Below are positions 62,882 to 64,000 of a DNA stretch of 64,000 nucleotides, piece by piece. The stretch is taken from the NCBI GenBank assembly GCA_023439505.1, contig JAEXNR010000027.1:1-64000 (forward strand), read 5' to 3'. The position numbers were made by a program, and so were the translations under genes. This DNA is from Bacillota bacterium (GTDB taxonomy: Bacteria; Bacillota; Clostridia; Lachnospirales; Lachnospiraceae). Position 1 is the stretch's first letter. Each line of letters starts with the position of its first letter. The notes below the pieces were generated by a model that had not been told where the DNA came from, made no database searches, and saw only the letters and a list, made by a program, of their open reading frames with translations.

Positions 62882-64000
62882 CTAAAATAAGGCTCCAATA
62901 TACGCGATATCACCGTAATTATAGTAATCATTTTCATATGTTTTTACATGATCAAGCCATATATCATCACTCAAATAATACTTATTCTTACTTTTCAGAT
63001 TTGCACACCAGAAGGCATCAATATGATACCATTTACCATCAACCTCAACTTTATTCCATCCATGGGCCTCTCCTCCTGCCAGACCAACTTCTTCCACATT
63101 CTTAATCCCAAGGCAATCACACAAAAAGCATACAGTTTGCGAATAATCACCACATACCCCGTGACCATCTATCATCGTTCTGTATACAGGTCCATGCTTA
63201 TATGGAATATATCGCTCATCTTTATAGGTTGCAATAAAATAATCGACGATATGGCTGATTTTATCCGCCTGTGACATGCTTTCTGAATACATATTATATT
63301 GATCAAAAAAAGCTCTGACGGTCTGAAGTGTTTTCAGTTCATCCCCCTGATATCCGGTGAAATCATTTTTCTTCACTGCTTCCACCGGGTCCAGCCTGCT
63401 GACACCTGTTCCAATTGTAATCTTCATACTGCAGGTATTTTTATTATCAGAAACCGTGATTGTTACGACTCCGTCCCGGTAAGCTGCAATACCAAATCCG
63501 CTCAGATAAGTCGCTCCATCTGAACCGACCTTCGTTACCTCCTGTACTTTTGCAATGTTGTCAGCAGTCGGTTTAATCTCCACCTTTACCTTGTCATAAG
63601 GTATTGCGCAGGGCGTAATCCCATAGTCAGCACCTTTAATATCCAGCCAGGCAGTAACATCCCCAATTTCCATGGTTCCCTCCCCACGGTGCAGTGTCAT
63701 TGTCGTCTCACCGTATAGAAAACCATTCAGCTTATACACCGTGATATACGCAGAAAAATTATAATATTTTCCGCCTGCATATACGGTTAAATCAAGCATC
63801 GTTGAACCATAATTAACGGCGGTAACCTTGCCACTTTTAGATACCTTGGCTACTTTTGTGTCAAAGCTTGTCCATGTCATAATCTGAATCTTTTTTGGAG
63901 GATTCTTTAGTTTTAACTGGAATGTCTCACCCTTATTCAGATAGACAGCGTAGGCATTTAGATCCATCTTTGATTTCGATGGCTTTGGAGTTGGTGTAGG
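62882..64000 (-). CDS. Big_2-transglutaminase-like secreted protein (N-terminus beyond window)
   Basis: The frame continues through the right window edge; the codons before the first internal ATG at 63967 encode PTPTPKPSKSK, a Pro/Thr linker, so the gene starts outside. Within the window: a Big_2 domain (LNKGETFQLKLKNPPKK, GKVTAVNYGSTMLDLT), a second beta region and a transglutaminase/protease-like domain. The catalytic triad is complete: Cys in GHGVCGDYSQT, His in GEAHGWNKV and Asp in WYHIDAFW (272, 302 and 317 counted from 63967). Such domains cut or cross-link proteins or peptides outside the cell. It stands 23 bases before its degenerate paralog, with which it shares layout. Confidence 0.9.
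   Translation of the reverse strand, partial: PTPTPKPSKSKMDLNAYAVYLNKGETFQLKLKNPPKKIQIMTWTSFDTKVAKVSKSGKVTAVNYGSTMLDLTVYAGGKYYNFSAYITVYKLNGFLYGETTMTLHRGEGTMEIGDVTAWLDIKGADYGITPCAIPYDKVKVEIKPTADNIAKVQEVTKVGSDGATYLSGFGIAAYRDGVVTITVSDNKNTCSMKITIGTGVSRLDPVEAVKKNDFTGYQGDELKTLQTVRAFFDQYNMYSESMSQADKISHIVDYFIATYKDERYIPYKHGPVYRTMIDGHGVCGDYSQTVCFLCDCLGIKNVEEVGLAGGEAHGWNKVEVDGKWYHIDAFWCANLKSKNKYYLSDDIWLDHVKTYENDYYNYGDIAYIGALF

Noticed and set aside
1..64000. Mobile elements, CRISPR arrays, tRNA and rRNA genes
   Set aside because: No transposase or integrase frame, no regularly spaced direct repeats and no tRNA- or rRNA-like sequence was seen by reading. A dedicated search was not possible here.

Overview
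The window looks like the chromosome of a low-GC, Gram-positive, anaerobic clostridium, most likely a member of the Lachnospiraceae. Evidence seen: strong GGAGG-type ribosome binding sites, a MecA-type ClpC adaptor with a CIRCE element, YesM/YesN-type two-component proteins, a CUT1 sugar ABC importer without its own ATPase, an iron-sulfur serine dehydratase in two subunits, and Big_2-containing secreted proteins. The genus is inference. No rRNA, tRNA, insertion sequence, phage gene or CRISPR array was seen. Nearly all genes lie on the minus strand. The only likely plus-strand genes are the beta-propeller, an AraC regulator, an M20 peptidase and a FliB-like methylase.

Layout from left to right. 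1-7694: a giant secreted protein with six parallel beta-helix modules, open at the window edge. 8005-9538: sdaAA/sdaAB L-serine dehydratase. 9601-22433: a probable long transcript for glycan breakdown. Read in transcription order it holds a sensor kinase, a Gfo/Idh oxidoreductase, a GH20 beta-hexosaminidase, a ROK-kinase scrap, NanE, a GH2 beta-galactosidase, a chemoreceptor, a sugar isomerase-like protein and a second Gfo/Idh enzyme. 22501-26245: a CUT1 importer (two permeases and a lipoprotein) ending in a clear terminator. 26479-29399: a beta-propeller protein and an AraC regulator reading the other way, closed by a 24-bp perfect hairpin. 29517-39763: a ten-gene catabolic locus of unknown substrate. 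39987-45764: a YesN-type response regulator, an MFS transporter, an M20 peptidase and a DUF4127 protein.

46238-51514 holds a MecA-like adaptor under a CIRCE-controlled promoter, then a heterodimeric ABC exporter with a MarR regulator whose promoter overlaps a 54-bp palindrome. 51609-53760 is a two-gene unit: a DUF1538 membrane protein and a tandem PII-like regulator. After it come a GGDEF/HD-GYP protein, a FliB-like methylase, an Ntn-hydrolase of the C45/phospholipase B-like group, an ECF sigma/anti-sigma pair with a probable autoregulated promoter, and two secreted Big_2-transglutaminase paralogs, one of which has lost its catalytic residues.

How the parts may work together (inference): the importer, the GH2/GH20/NanE enzymes and the chemoreceptor form a system for sensing, taking up and degrading galactose- and N-acetylhexosamine-containing oligosaccharides. 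The 29.5-39.8 kb locus (aminotransferase, dehydrogenases, DapA-like lyase, amidohydrolases, PHP hydrolase, CBM9-like protein) looks like a pathway for an unusual sugar or cyclitol. Together with the DUF1538/tandem-PII unit it is the best candidate for undescribed biology here.
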